From Candidatus Thiodiazotropha endolucinida (lineage in GTDB: Bacteria > Pseudomonadota > Gammaproteobacteria > Chromatiales > Chromatiaceae), in contig NZ_MARB01000007.1 of assembly GCF_001715975.1 (NCBI RefSeq), forward strand, positions 124,001-188,000: a stretch of DNA of 64,000 nucleotides, written 5' to 3'. A model generated the notes under the pieces. It was not told the origin of the DNA and searched no databases. It was given only the letters and a program-made list of their open reading frames with translations. Made by a program: the position numbers and the translations under genes. Below, one piece after another: positions 54,499 through 63,940 of this stretch; within the stretch, counting starts at the first letter, position 1, and the number at the start of each line of letters is the position of its first letter.

Positions 54499-57249
54499 TC
54501 AATCTCCATTACCGCTGTCTACGCTCTTCTCGCTCGACTTTGGCTTAGGTTCGGCAGTTGCGGTTGCCGCCTTGTCTGACTGCCCCACAACGGCAGTATG
54601 ACTGCTCTGCCGGACCCTCTCAGTGGTAACCGGTTTGCCGATTTCAGTATCAGGTTGTGCCGCTGTCGGCTTTGCGGCCGGTTTTTCAGTCCTTTTCGCG
54701 GTCTCCACCTGCTGCAATTTCGGCGTTTCCGGTTTTTTTTCGTCTGTTGCCTGTGGTCTCGGTCTTTTTTCGGCCGCTATTTGTGGTTCCGGCTTTTTTT
54801 CAACAGATGCCGGCGGATCGTCGGAAGAAACCGTCGGTTTCTTTTTCGCAGGCGCTTTTTCACCCTGTTGTGGTTTGGTTTCAATCTGAACCAGTTTTGG
54901 ACCTGGTTCAGGCGCTTGTTTTTCCTGCATGACCGTTTCCGAGACGGTCGGTGTGGCGGTCGTTTGTGTTGCCTGATCCTTCCTGGGTTTGTTTCTTGCC
55001 GCCGGTTTCTGTTTCTTGCCGGCAGCTGGTTTGTTTGCATCAGGAGTGCTCTTGGCATCTTGCCTGGTTTCACTCTTGCGTGGCGCTTCCTTCACCTCAC
55101 GCTTGGGTTCATCGACCTTTGCCCCTTTTGTCGATGGGTCCTTCTCCTCAGATACGCCGTTGGCTGTTGATTGCTCGTTGGTTTTCTCCGCATTGGCACG
55201 ACGTCTGCGACCACCTCGACGACCCCGGCGCGATGCCTTGGGCTTTGGAGTCTCGCCGTTTGCCTTATCCGCCTGAGTGTTACTCTTTTCCTGGGGCTTT
55301 TTCTCCTTGGTCTGTTTTTCAGCTGTCTTGGCCGAAGATTTCTGCGGTTTTCGTTTACCTGTTGAAGATGCTTCCTGTGTACGCCGCTCGGATCGCTCAC
55401 CGCGCCTATTTTCACCGGCGCCGCCTTTGCCACGACCGGCCGCCTGTCTTTTACGTCCTTTCCCTGCCGTTGTTGATTGGCCACGGTCAGTGCTCTGACG
55501 GGGTTTGGCGATCTTTTTTGCCGGCTCCTCTTTGGCGGGTTCATCAGACTTTGAGGTGAAGATACTGAAGATCTTCTTCAAAAAACCGCCTTCACCCGTT
55601 TCCGCCACCGCCCGGGCTGCTTCACTCCTTTGTGGGGCGGGGCTCGCGGGTGCGATGGATTTTACTGCGGGTTTTTCTGCTTGCGGTTGTCTGGCCTTGC
55701 CGAAATCCTGTACCTTCTGTTCGCTTTCGTCGGTGACCATCTTGTAACTCGATACGGTATCGTCATCCGCAGGCAGGTCACCCATCCGCACCCGCTCAAT
55801 GGTGTAATTGGGGGTATCAAGATGGATGTTGGGCACCAGCACGACATCGATCGACTGGCGCCTTTCAATGTCGTGAATCGCCTGCCGTTTCTCATTCAGC
55901 AGAAAAGTGGCAATATCGACAGGGAGCTGAGCAACAATGCGACCGGTATTCTCCTTCATCGCCTCTTCTTCGATGATGCGCAATACAGAGAGGGAGAGTG
56001 ATTCCACGCCACGGATCGTGCCATGTCCCTTGCAGCGTGGGCAGACCTGCTCACTGGCTTCACCCAGAGAGGGGCGCAGGCGCTGGCGTGACATCTCCAG
56101 CAGTCCGAAACGGGAGATTCTGCCGATTTGTACCCGTGCCCGATCCTGTTTCAATGCCTCTTTGAGTCGATTCTCCACCTCGCGTTGGTTTCGCGATGGC
56201 GTCATATCGATGAAATCGATAACGAAAAGTCCGCCCAGATCCCGCAAACGCAGCTGCCGGGCGATCTCATCCGCCGCTTCAAGGTTGGTATTCAGGGCGG
56301 TCTCCTCGATATCAGCACCCTTGGTGGCTCGGGCGGAGTTGATATCGATAGAGGTCAAGGCCTCGGTGTGATCGATCACGATAGCACCGCCGGATGGCAG
56401 GCTGACTTCCCGCTGGAAGGCCGATTCGATCTGGCTCTCGATCTGGTAGCGGCTGAAGAGCGGGACTTCGTCATCATAGTGGCGCAGCTTCTTGCTGTAT
56501 TGCGGCATCACCTGATTGATGAAGCGATCGGCCTGGCTGAAGACATCCTTGTCATCGATGACGATCTCACCGATGTCGGCGCGCAAATAGTCTCGGATGG
56601 AGCGAATGATGACATTGCTCTCCTGGTAGATCAGGAAAGGGGCCGGCTTCTCTGCAGAGTGTTCAATTGCTTGCCAAAGCTGGATCAGGTAGTCCAGGTC
56701 CCACTGCAGTTCCTCGCTGTTCTTGCCGACACCTGCAGTGCGTACGATCAATCCCATGTCATCAGGGATCTGCAGCTCGCTCATGGCTTCACGCAGTTCG
56801 GTACGATCCTGACCTTCTATTCTGCGGGATACACCTCCGGCGCGGGGATTGTTCGGCATCAGCACGAGATAGCGTCCGGCCAGAGAAATGAATGTAGTCA
56901 GGGCAGCCCCTTTGTTACCGCGTTCCTCTTTCTCGACCTGGATAATGACCTCTTGGCCCTCTTTGATCGCCTCTTGTATATTGACTCTGCCTGAGGTACT
57001 CCTGGCTTTTTCGGTGAAGTAGGTCCTGGCTATCTCCTTGAGGGGGAGGAAACCGTGGCGTTCCGAGCCGTAATCGACAAATGCAGCTTCCAGGCTGGGT
57101 TCGACGCGGGTAATGCGCCCTTTGTAGATATTGGCCTTTTTTTGCTCTCGACCGGGGACCTCTATATCCAGATTGAATAGTTTCTGGCCATCAACGATGG
57201 CAACACGCAACTCTTCAGGTTGAGTTGCGTTGATCAACATACGCTTCAT
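54499..57249 (-). CDS. rne: RNase E
   Basis: 916 residues. Endoribonuclease that starts mRNA decay and processes rRNA/tRNA. The catalytic half has the S1 domain ([26 protein letters not shown]), the catalytic aspartates in [10 protein letters not shown] and VIDFIDM, and the zinc link CPRCKGHG. The C-terminal half (about 500-916) is disordered, very rich in Lys, Glu, Pro and Ala, with Arg-rich RNA-binding stretches such as [14 protein letters not shown]. This is the usual degradosome scaffold. The start [18 protein letters not shown] is the family start. Confidence 0.96.
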   Translation of the reverse strand: MKRMLINATQPEELRVAIVDGQKLFNLDIEVPGREQKKANIYKGRITRVEPSLEAAFVDYGSERHGFLPLKEIARTYFTEKARSTSGRVNIQEAIKEGQEVIIQVEKEERGNKGAALTTFISLAGRYLVLMPNNPRAGGVSRRIEGQDRTELREAMSELQIPDDMGLIVRTAGVGKNSEELQWDLDYLIQLWQAIEHSAEKPAPFLIYQESNVIIRSIRDYLRADIGEIVIDDKDVFSQADRFINQVMPQYSKKLRHYDDEVPLFSRYQIESQIESAFQREVSLPSGGAIVIDHTEALTSIDINSARATKGADIEETALNTNLEAADEIARQLRLRDLGGLFVIDFIDMTPSRNQREVENRLKEALKQDRARVQIGRISRFGLLEMSRQRLRPSLGEASEQVCPRCKGHGTIRGVESLSLSVLRIIEEEAMKENTGRIVAQLPVDIATFLLNEKRQAIHDIERRQSIDVVLVPNIHLDTPNYTIERVRMGDLPADDDTVSSYKMVTDESEQKVQDFGKARQPQAEKPAVKSIAPASPAPQRSEAARAVAETGEGGFLKKIFSIFTSKSDEPAKEEPAKKIAKPRQSTDRGQSTTAGKGRKRQAAGRGKGGAGENRRGERSERRTQEASSTGKRKPQKSSAKTAEKQTKEKKPQEKSNTQADKANGETPKPKASRRGRRGGRRRRANAEKTNEQSTANGVSEEKDPSTKGAKVDEPKREVKEAPRKSETRQDAKSTPDANKPAAGKKQKPAARNKPRKDQATQTTATPTVSETVMQEKQAPEPGPKLVQIETKPQQGEKAPAKKKPTVSSDDPPASVEKKPEPQIAAEKRPRPQATDEKKPETPKLQQVETAKRTEKPAAKPTAAQPDTEIGKPVTTERVRQSSHTAVVGQSDKAATATAEPKPKSSEKSVDSGNGD

Positions 57250-57797
57250 TGTTATGTATCCATGCAGCCATCGAGTGTTATCCCCTGGCGTTACGCAGTG
57301 AACTCCTCAACGATGGAACCAGGCAATAGCCTTTCCTGCTCGTCATCTGTAGAGCATTACCACGCAAACCCGTGGAACGGGTTTCTATTCCAGGCTAGAA
57401 AACTAGCTCAGATGGCTGAAAAACTGTTAAAGTTCGCCGCTTGGGATCGGCTGCTGATCGAACTGAAAATATGGCGCCCAATGCAAAGGGAGAGCAACAT
57501 GGCCAAGATCTATCGGCCCGGCATCTATTCCCGGAGTATGGTCCTGCAACAGACACAAACTCGAAAGCTGCAATGGCGCGGAGGGTTCAGATTAAGAGCC
57601 AGATATCCAAAGGGCACCTGTGCGCTTGGCTGGGTAACCGCTTGCGCCTAAAACAATTTATTCGGCAGCAGGCGGTTACATACCGCGCGGGTACCGGCTT
57701 ATATGGCTATCCACGGGCCAGTACCTGAAAAACTGATGATGAATATAGCAACCTTCAACCCGAACATCAATCGATACGCATAAATAAACGACGCTAA
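57250..57797. promoter_or_regulatory. Long divergent rne-rluC spacer, probable rne leader
   Basis: About 550 bases between the divergent rne and rluC starts. A stem of 8 bp (GTAACCGC 57634-57641 with GCGGTTAC 57672-57679) encloses a GC-rich loop. Long structured leaders let RNase E control its own mRNA in E. coli; a similar role here is inference. Frames of up to 143 codons in this stretch have no ribosome site or family likeness. Confidence 0.4.
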
Positions 57798-58763
57798 ATG
57801 TCAGAATCAAAAAAGAATTCTCCATCGGTTCGGATTGTCGAGGTGGACTCGGAATATGCCGGACAGCGAATCGATAATTTTTTGATGGGTCAACTCAAGG
57901 GGGTACCGAAGAGTCATATCTATCGAATCTTGCGAAAAGGCGAGGTCAGGGTTAACAAGGGCAGGGTCAAGGCGCCTTATAAGATCCGGGCCGGAGATCT
58001 GGTCAGGATACCTCCGGTACGTACTGACAGAACAGAGGTTCCACCTCACCCATCGGAACAGCTGCGCACCACCCTTGAACAAGCAGTGGTGTTCGAAGAT
58101 GAGCGCCTGCTGGTGCTGAACAAACCCTCCGGGATGGCGGTACATGGGGGCAGTGGTGTGAGTAGCGGCATCATCGAGGCCCTGCGCTTGGTACGGCCGG
58201 ATGAGCGGCACTTGGAGCTTGTGCACCGATTGGATCGTGAGACTTCAGGCTGTTTGCTGATCAGTAAACGTCGCAGCAGCTTACGGATTCTGCATGAACT
58301 CATGCGTGAAAACCGGGTCGATAAGCGATATCTGGCCCTCCTGGCCGGTAGCTGGCGCAAAGGGGCGCGGGTTGTGGATATGCCCTTGAAAAAAAACACC
58401 TTACAGGGTGGGGAGAGGGTGGTCAGAGTGGATGCCGAGGGTAAACAGGCTGTAACCCGCTACAAACGACTGCAGCGTTTTAAGAATGCAACATTGGTTG
58501 ATGTGGAACTGATTACCGGGCGGACGCACCAAATCCGTGTGCATAGCGCCTGGTTGGGATCACCGATTCTGGGTGATACAAAATATGGTGAGGATAATGC
58601 CAACAAGCATATGCGGCAGATGGGTTTGAGAAGACTCTTTCTGCATGCTCATCAGGTCAGTTTCCGCTGGCCTGGAGAGAAACACGATTTAATCGCTAAT
58701 GCTCCCCTGCCTCAAGACCTGGCAGAACTCTTGGAAAAACTTAAGACAAAAGATGAAGTATGA
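57798..58763 (+). CDS. rluC: RluC, 23S rRNA pseudouridine synthase
   Basis: 321 residues: N-terminal S4 RNA-binding domain (GQRIDNFL...KSHIYRILRKGEVRVNKGRVK) and the synthase domain with the catalytic aspartate in HRLDRETSG. The divergent rne-rluC pair is the usual gammaproteobacterial order. It overlaps the next gene by 11 bp. Confidence 0.94.
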   Translation: MSESKKNSPSVRIVEVDSEYAGQRIDNFLMGQLKGVPKSHIYRILRKGEVRVNKGRVKAPYKIRAGDLVRIPPVRTDRTEVPPHPSEQLRTTLEQAVVFEDERLLVLNKPSGMAVHGGSGVSSGIIEALRLVRPDERHLELVHRLDRETSGCLLISKRRSSLRILHELMRENRVDKRYLALLAGSWRKGARVVDMPLKKNTLQGGERVVRVDAEGKQAVTRYKRLQRFKNATLVDVELITGRTHQIRVHSAWLGSPILGDTKYGEDNANKHMRQMGLRRLFLHAHQVSFRWPGEKHDLIANAPLPQDLAELLEKLKTKDEV

Positions 58764-59403
58764 ATTATTAGTCTTTGATTGGGATGGAACTTTAATGGAT
58801 TCAGAGGCGCACATAATCGAGTGTGTCGAAGCTGCGGTGAGAGACCTGAATCTGCCGGCGCCCAGCCAGGATGCGATTCGAGACATCATTGGTCTGGGAT
58901 TGCTCGAAGCAGTCAATACCTTGTTCCCTGGTGGTAGAGAGGGTCTGCATCTCGAAATCGCCGCCCGCTATCGGGTTCACTTTTTCAAGAACAACGGTTC
59001 TCCATCGCAGCTTTTTGAAGGTACCCGGGAGGTGCTCGACGAGCTGTTGCAACAGGGTTATCTGCTGGCAGTCGCTACCGGAAAGGGCCGTAAAGGATTG
59101 GATTATGCTCTTGAGTCGACCGGACTGGCCGACGTTTTTCATCTGACCCGGTGTGCCGATGAAACCTTTTCCAAACCCCATCCGGAAATGTTGAATCAGA
59201 TTCTCGCGCAGACCGGGATCGAACCCCGGCAGGCACTGATGATAGGGGATACGGAGTATGATCTTGAGATGGCCGTCAATGCCGGCATGCCCGCTTTGGG
59301 CGTGACCTATGGCACCCACAGTTTGGAGCGATTGTTAAAACATAAACCACTCGCCTGCGTGGACCGTATTACGGAGATTCCTAGATGGTTGAACAGTGGC
59401 TGA
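58753..59403 (+). CDS. HAD-family hydrolase, phosphoglycolate phosphatase-like
   Basis: 216 residues from MKYELLVFDWDGTLMDS. HAD motif I DWDGTL, motif II VATGKG, motif III Lys in SKPHPEM, and motif IV GDTEYDLEMA are intact, with a helical cap. It lies directly after rluC, as in many gammaproteobacteria. The exact substrate cannot be told. Confidence 0.9.
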   Translation: MKYELLVFDWDGTLMDSEAHIIECVEAAVRDLNLPAPSQDAIRDIIGLGLLEAVNTLFPGGREGLHLEIAARYRVHFFKNNGSPSQLFEGTREVLDELLQQGYLLAVATGKGRKGLDYALESTGLADVFHLTRCADETFSKPHPEMLNQILAQTGIEPRQALMIGDTEYDLEMAVNAGMPALGVTYGTHSLERLLKHKPLACVDRITEIPRWLNSG

Positions 59404-59497
59404 CCTGAGCTATCAGCTGTTATGAGATGATTGATTCTTAACATGAAAGCTATATTTAAAAATCCATATTTATATAATTTACTTAAGGGTATTTCTC

Positions 59498-60487
59498 ATG
59501 TCTGAAAGCAATAAGGGAGCGCATAGGAATCAGTCCGAGCCCAGTCGTTGGGAACGGGATCTGCTGAACCAGATGGTGATGGCGACGGTGACAGAAAATC
59601 GTCGCAGTCGCCGATGGGGAATCTTTTTCAAATTGCTCACATTCGGCTATCTGTTTTTGATACTAGGGGTATTTCTCTGGGGCGATAAGCTACAGGTGGC
59701 GAAAACCGACGCGGAGGAGCATACCGCACTGGTCGAAGTGAAAGGCTTGATCTCCTCTGAGACCAAGGCGAGTGCGGACAATATTGTCACCGGTCTGCGT
59801 ACTGCATTTGAGGACGAAAAGACCAGAGGGGTTATTTTAAGGATGAACACACCGGGTGGCAGTCCGGTACAATCCCGTTACATCAATCGCGAGATAACTC
59901 GATTGAAAGAGAAATACCCCAAGATTCCGGTTTATGCCGTGGTCGCGGATGTTTGTGCCTCCGGGGGCTACTATATCGCTGTTGCCGCCGATAAAATCTA
60001 TGCTGACGAGGGCAGTCTCGTCGGTTCGATCGGGGTATTGATCAATGGATTCGGCTTTGTTGACGGCATGCGGGAGCTGGGTATCGAAAGACGACTACTC
60101 ACCGCCGGCGAGAACAAGGGCATTCTTGATCCTTTCTCACCATTGGACGAGACCGATAAAGGTCATATCCAGCAGATGCTGGATCAACTCCATGAGCAGT
60201 TTATCGCTACCGTCAAGGAGGGCAGGGGAGAGCGTCTCAAGGTTACGGAATACCCGGAACTCTTCAGCGGACTTTTCTGGAACGGAGAGGAGGCCATGGA
60301 GATGGGGCTAATCGATGAGTTCGGCAGCAGCAGTTATGTGGCCCGAGAGGTCATCGGTGCGGAAGAGATAGTCGATTTTACGCCGAAAGAGGATGTTTGG
60401 GAGCGATTTGCGCGTAATATCGGCGCCGGTGCCGCGGAAGTGCTGACCACAATTGGCGGATTGGGCGGCGCTTTTTCAATCCGATAA
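59498..60487 (+). CDS. sppA: SppA, membrane serine peptidase (S49)
   Basis: 329 residues with AGGG eight bases before the ATG. A short cytoplasmic start, one membrane helix (about 42-62) and a single S49 domain, so it is the short SppA form. The nucleophile lies in DVCASGGYYIA and the general-base lysine in the ENKGILDPFSP segment. It degrades leftover signal peptides in the membrane. It is the last gene of the rluC set before the inverted-repeat element. Confidence 0.92.
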   Translation: MSESNKGAHRNQSEPSRWERDLLNQMVMATVTENRRSRRWGIFFKLLTFGYLFLILGVFLWGDKLQVAKTDAEEHTALVEVKGLISSETKASADNIVTGLRTAFEDEKTRGVILRMNTPGGSPVQSRYINREITRLKEKYPKIPVYAVVADVCASGGYYIAVAADKIYADEGSLVGSIGVLINGFGFVDGMRELGIERRLLTAGENKGILDPFSPLDETDKGHIQQMLDQLHEQFIATVKEGRGERLKVTEYPELFSGLFWNGEEAMEMGLIDEFGSSSYVAREVIGAEEIVDFTPKEDVWERFARNIGAGAAEVLTTIGGLGGAFSIR

Positions 60488-60515
60488 CGGCGGGTATAGA
60501 AAGCTGCACCAGGGT

Positions 60516-60786
60516 CTAGGGCCTGTTAACACTAATCCAATCGACTCTGCTGGAGCTGTTTTTTTACCCAGCAAGGCAGAATGAGCGAGGTTTAGCCGTG
60601 CTAAATGAGCGAATGATAACGCTGCTGGGTGGAAAAACAGCCCCAGCCCTTCGGGTTGTGCCTGAAAATGCGCCACTCGGCGTTGCTCGTCGCTCATTTG
60701 GAATCACCAAACCTCACTCCTCGCGCCTTGATTGGCGCATTTTCAGACACAACAGAGCCGATTGGATTAGTGTTAACAGGCCCTAG
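60516..60786. mobile_element. 271-bp non-coding element with perfect 28-bp terminal inverted repeats
   Basis: 60516-60543 and 60759-60786 are exact inverted copies starting CTAGGGCCTG; pairing continues inward with few mismatches to about 60553. Two further inverted repeats sit side by side inside: about 60554-60572 with 60632-60650 (GCTGTTTTT...ACCCAGCA arms, two mismatches) and about 60664-60674 with 60735-60745 (GAAAATGCGCC arms, exact). The whole could fold into a three-armed structure. It has no transposase and only meaningless short frames. It is MITE-like, and its right end supplies the hypE stop codon. Confidence 0.75.
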
Positions 60787-61796
60787 CAGATCCTGGGTAG
60801 CGGGTCATCCTCCAATTCCTCGAGGATGCGTGCCCCTCCCAGATCAGTTTCCAGGATGACATAGGGATCTTCCTGTCGCGTCTCACCGATCAATGCCGCC
60901 ATGTCGCCACCAGGCAGATTTTCCCAACGCCCCAGGGCCACGTCTGCCTGATCGGCGGCAACCGCGGCTACGACTCGTCCTTTGCAGGCCAGAAAGAGCG
61001 GATCATAGCCGAGCATCTCGCATACCGAATTGACCGGGTCGCGCACCGGAATGGCTGCCTGATCAAGCCGGACCTGTAAGCCTGTGGCCCGGCAGATTTC
61101 ATGGGCTACTGTTGCGACGCCTCCCCGTGTCGGATCGCGCATGAAACGCAGACCCGGTAAATCGAGCAGGGCTTGCGTAAATGGCAGAACTGAGCCTGCA
61201 TCGGATTTCACGTCCCCCCGCAAGCCGAACTCTTCGCGGGCGAGCATTACGGCAATACCGTGGTCACCGACGGGGCCGCTGACCAGCAGTTTGTCGCCTG
61301 GCCTGATCATACCCATACCGAGATTTATACGACCCTCGCGTAGGCCGATGCCGGTCGTTGCCAGATAGATTCCGCCACCCTCACCGCGTCGGACCACTTT
61401 GGTATCTCCGGCTACCACATGAACATCGACAGCGCTCGCTGCGTCGGCGATGCTTTTTACAATGCGTTCCAACTGCGCTACCTCGAATCCCTCTTCGATA
61501 AAGGCGTTGAGACTGAGATATTTCGGTATCGCACCGCTCACCGCGAGATCGTTGGTTGTGCCATGGACAGCCAGAGAACCGATGTCGCCACCGGGAAACT
61601 CCAGGGGTTGAACGGTAAATCCGTCGGTGGTGAAGAGCAGGTCGCCGTTTCCCAATTCGGGCAGCCTGGCGGCGTCCGCCTGGATATCCAGATTGGGATT
61701 TTTTAGAAGACGGGCAAACAGGGATTCGATCAGCTCCCGCATGTAGCGCCCGCCGTTACCATGGGCAAGCGAGATGTGTGTATCCTGAAGCGTCAT
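60783..61796 (-). CDS. hypE: HypE, hydrogenase cyanide-ligand maturation protein
   Basis: 337 residues from ATG 61796 (MTLQDTHISLAHGNGG). HypE dehydrates a carbamoyl group on its C-terminal cysteine to make the CN ligands of [NiFe] hydrogenase. PurM-like ATP-binding fold with AHGNGG, TTDGFTV, MRDPTRGG, and the essential tail PRIC at the very end. The TAG stop (60783-60785) falls inside the end of the inverted-repeat element. No other hyp or hydrogenase gene is in the window. The ribosome site GGGG lies in the 3' arm of a terminator-like hairpin. Confidence 0.95.
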   Translation of the reverse strand: MTLQDTHISLAHGNGGRYMRELIESLFARLLKNPNLDIQADAARLPELGNGDLLFTTDGFTVQPLEFPGGDIGSLAVHGTTNDLAVSGAIPKYLSLNAFIEEGFEVAQLERIVKSIADAASAVDVHVVAGDTKVVRRGEGGGIYLATTGIGLREGRINLGMGMIRPGDKLLVSGPVGDHGIAVMLAREEFGLRGDVKSDAGSVLPFTQALLDLPGLRFMRDPTRGGVATVAHEICRATGLQVRLDQAAIPVRDPVNSVCEMLGYDPLFLACKGRVVAAVAADQADVALGRWENLPGGDMAALIGETRQEDPYVILETDLGGARILEELEDDPLPRIC

Positions 61797-61832
61797 AAAA
61801 AGCCCCGCCACAGGGGCGGGGCAAGTTTTTTA
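61797..61832. terminator. GC-rich hairpin between the sulfur globule gene and hypE
   Basis: 8-bp stem GCCCCGCC/GGCGGGGC (61802-61809 and 61815-61822) with a 5-base loop. On the minus strand five T follow and then, with no gap, the hypE ATG. On the plus strand a seven-T run follows. It should end most transcripts of the upstream sulfur globule gene, while its 3' arm contains the hypE ribosome site. Confidence 0.8.
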
Positions 61833-61847
61833 TCGGTTGGATTGTCG

Positions 61848-62192
61848 TTATTGGCTTTCTGCCGGAGCCGCCGGAGCCGCCGGTGCAGCTGGAGCTACCG
61901 GAGCGGCATAGGGATAACCGTAACCATAGGCCGGATAGCCATAGCCATAGCCATAGCCGGGATAGCCATAGCCGTAGCCGGGATAGCCATAACCATAGCC
62001 GGGATAGCCATAACCATAGCCAGGATAGCCATAACCATAGCCAGGATAGCCCCAAGGTCCATATCCAGGCCCATACCAGTCGTCGTCATCAAACCAATCA
62101 AAAGGACCCCAGAATGCCTGAGCGGGTAGAGTAGTCAACAGAGCGGATCCGGCGATTGCAGCTACAGCAACAGTTTTTAAGGTTTTTTTCAT
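61848..62192 (-). CDS. Sulfur globule protein (SgpA/B-like, GYGYP repeats)
   Basis: 114 residues with AAGGAG before the ATG and a signal peptide (cleavage AQA-FW). The mature protein starts FWGPFDWFDDDDW, then carries about five GYGYGYP repeats, a YGYPYAAP segment, and an Ala/Pro tail. Allochromatium vinosum sulfur globule proteins share the FWGPF start and Gly/Tyr/Pro repeats; they coat periplasmic sulfur droplets. This supports a sulfur-storing organism. Low-complexity repeats alone would be weak evidence, but the start motif and signal peptide strengthen it. Confidence 0.82.
   Translation of the reverse strand: MKKTLKTVAVAAIAGSALLTTLPAQAFWGPFDWFDDDDWYGPGYGPWGYPGYGYGYPGYGYGYPGYGYGYPGYGYGYPGYGYGYGYPAYGYGYPYAAPVAPAAPAAPAAPAESQ
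61931..62052 (-). repeat. 21-bp tandem repeats coding for GYGYGYP
   Basis: Near-identical 21-base units (GGATAGCCATAACCATAGCC-type on the plus strand) in about five to six copies inside the sulfur globule gene. They can expand or shrink by slippage without a frameshift. Confidence 0.8.
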
Positions 62193-62392
62193 GGCACAAT
62201 GTCTCCTTCATATCACTTTCTAATATCTCGTCAGGTGGTGAGTTACCACCCAGCCTCAACACCCCATTTATTTTTGTGTCGGTTCATGGCCTGTTGTGGT
62301 GCTGTTCCTTGAACCTGTTAAATACTATATGCCAGTGATAGTTTTTTTGCTTGATTTAAATCATTAAATAATCGATCTTTAATATTCTGGTT

Positions 62393-63508
62393 CTAAAGCA
62401 GTTCCGACAGGCGTTTGAATGCCGTTTCTATCCCCTCTTCATGGTTGTAAAAATGGGGTGAGAAGCGAATTCCACCGCCACGAAATGCACACACAACCTG
62501 CTGCTGCATAAGGCCTTGATAAATGGCATGGTTATCTCTATCGGGCACGCGGAATGTTACTATTCCTGCCCGTTTCAGTGGTTCTCTCGGGGTCAGCAGT
62601 TCGAAACCTGCTGTGTCCACTTGATCGATGACAAATTCGGCATTTCTGATGATGTCTGTTGAGATTCTATTCAATCCGAGCTCGTGGATGAGACTGAGAC
62701 TTGCACGCAGTGCGTGGATACCCAGCATGTTCGAACTGCCGCATTCGAATCGTCTCGCGCTATCTGCCGGTTGCCAATCGATACGATCGAAATCCCCCAT
62801 GGATTCCACCATATGCCAGCCAAACTGGTGCAGCTTGAGTCGTGGCCGCAGCGCCGAGTCGCAATAGAAGAGAGCGACACCTTCCGGTCCCAGCATCCAT
62901 TTATGACCGTCAGCCACCACAATATCGGCATGACACTCCGACAGATCGAAGGGGAATGCACCCAGACTCTGAATGGCATCGACCACGAAGATTACATCAT
63001 GGGTCCTGCAATACTCACCCAGACCCTTCAGCTGCAGTCGCTCGCCTGCCGCATATTGAACAGAACTGACTGACAATAGTCGTGTTTTATCGTCACACAG
63101 TGCGATCAGGTCCTTTTCCGGATCTTGACTCCGATTCAGATCCAGTAACCGTAGTTCGACGCCCTGGTTCCGGAGTGATTCCCAGACGATGCGATTGGAG
63201 GGAAACTCCTGGGCGATCGACACGATATTGTCACCCGACTGCCAATCGAGGCCATATGCAATCATCGACAGGCCTTCGGATGTGCTTTTCAACAAGGCGA
63301 TGTCATTATCTGACGGCGCATTGATCAACTGCGCCAGTAAGCGGCGCAGTTCGCTCTCGACCCCCAGCCAGCGCGCATAGTGGGAGGAGCCTTTGAATCC
63401 GTTTTCCTGTGCAAATCGAACCACTTCGGCGACAGTGCGTTCCGGCCAGGGTGCGACGGCGGCATGGTTCAGGTGGATCATGGCCGGATCGAGTGAAAAT
63501 AGTGACAC
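62393..63508 (-). CDS. Class V aminotransferase (cysteine desulfurase-like fold)
   Basis: 371 residues from a GTG at 63508 with AGAGG seven bases upstream. PLP enzyme: LNHAAVAPWP start, STSEGL cofactor loop, VDAIQSLG (Asp binding the pyridine N), and the Schiff-base lysine in DGHKWMLGPEG. There is no catalytic-loop cysteine of the SufS type clearly placed; the C-terminal FRGGGIRFSPHFYN is intact. It is related to isopenicillin N epimerase/EgtE-like lyases. The substrate is unknown. Confidence 0.85.
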   Translation of the reverse strand: MSLFSLDPAMIHLNHAAVAPWPERTVAEVVRFAQENGFKGSSHYARWLGVESELRRLLAQLINAPSDNDIALLKSTSEGLSMIAYGLDWQSGDNIVSIAQEFPSNRIVWESLRNQGVELRLLDLNRSQDPEKDLIALCDDKTRLLSVSSVQYAAGERLQLKGLGEYCRTHDVIFVVDAIQSLGAFPFDLSECHADIVVADGHKWMLGPEGVALFYCDSALRPRLKLHQFGWHMVESMGDFDRIDWQPADSARRFECGSSNMLGIHALRASLSLIHELGLNRISTDIIRNAEFVIDQVDTAGFELLTPREPLKRAGIVTFRVPDRDNHAIYQGLMQQQVVCAFRGGGIRFSPHFYNHEEGIETAFKRLSELL

Positions 63509-63559
63509 AAATGACCTCTATGCTATGTTGCCGACGATATGGCTTACCCGGGAGACAAT

Positions 63560-63940
63560 ATGCAGGTAAAAATCTTACGGCATGATGCGTCAAAGGAGTA
63601 TTTTTTCCAAGAAGGCTGTTATATCAACGAACTGTCGAATCATGAGGCGGATGGCGACCTGTCGATTGCACGCGCCAGGGTTGAACCCGGCGTAACCACC
63701 CGGCTGCATCGCTTGAATCATAGCGCTGAGCGCTACTGCATCCTGAGTGGAACGGGAAGGGTAGAGGTCGAGGGTCTGCCGAAACAGATCGTTACTGCCG
63801 GGGATGTGGTGCTGATCCCCCCAGGCTGTTATCAACGGATAAGCAATACGGGCGACGAGGATTTGATATTTCTTGCGCTTTGCACACCGTGCTTCCAACG
63901 GGGAGACTATATCGAGCTGGATGAAACTGAAATCGTTTAA
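63560..63940 (+). CDS. Small cupin-domain protein
   Basis: 126 residues from ATG 63560 (GGGAG about six bases upstream; an earlier ATG at 63539 lacks a site). One cupin barrel with metal motif 1 (TTRLHRLNHSAERYCILSG, H-x4-H-x3-E type) and motif 2 (GDVVLIPPGCYQRISN), where the usual histidine is replaced by tyrosine/glutamine. It is divergent from the aminotransferase (51 bp between starts). The function is unknown. Confidence 0.85.
   Translation: MQVKILRHDASKEYFFQEGCYINELSNHEADGDLSIARARVEPGVTTRLHRLNHSAERYCILSGTGRVEVEGLPKQIVTAGDVVLIPPGCYQRISNTGDEDLIFLALCTPCFQRGDYIELDETEIV

Noticed and set aside
57220-57651. 143-codon plus-strand frame in the rne-rluC spacer
   Set aside because: It overlaps the rne start and the structured leader; composition is not protein-like and no start signal is seen.
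60598-60859. Short frames in the inverted-repeat element
   Set aside because: Their sequence follows the palindromes, has no ribosome site, and no transposase likeness.
61931-62052. CRISPR-like array
   Set aside because: The 21-bp units are contiguous without spacers and encode the GYGYGYP repeats of a secreted protein.
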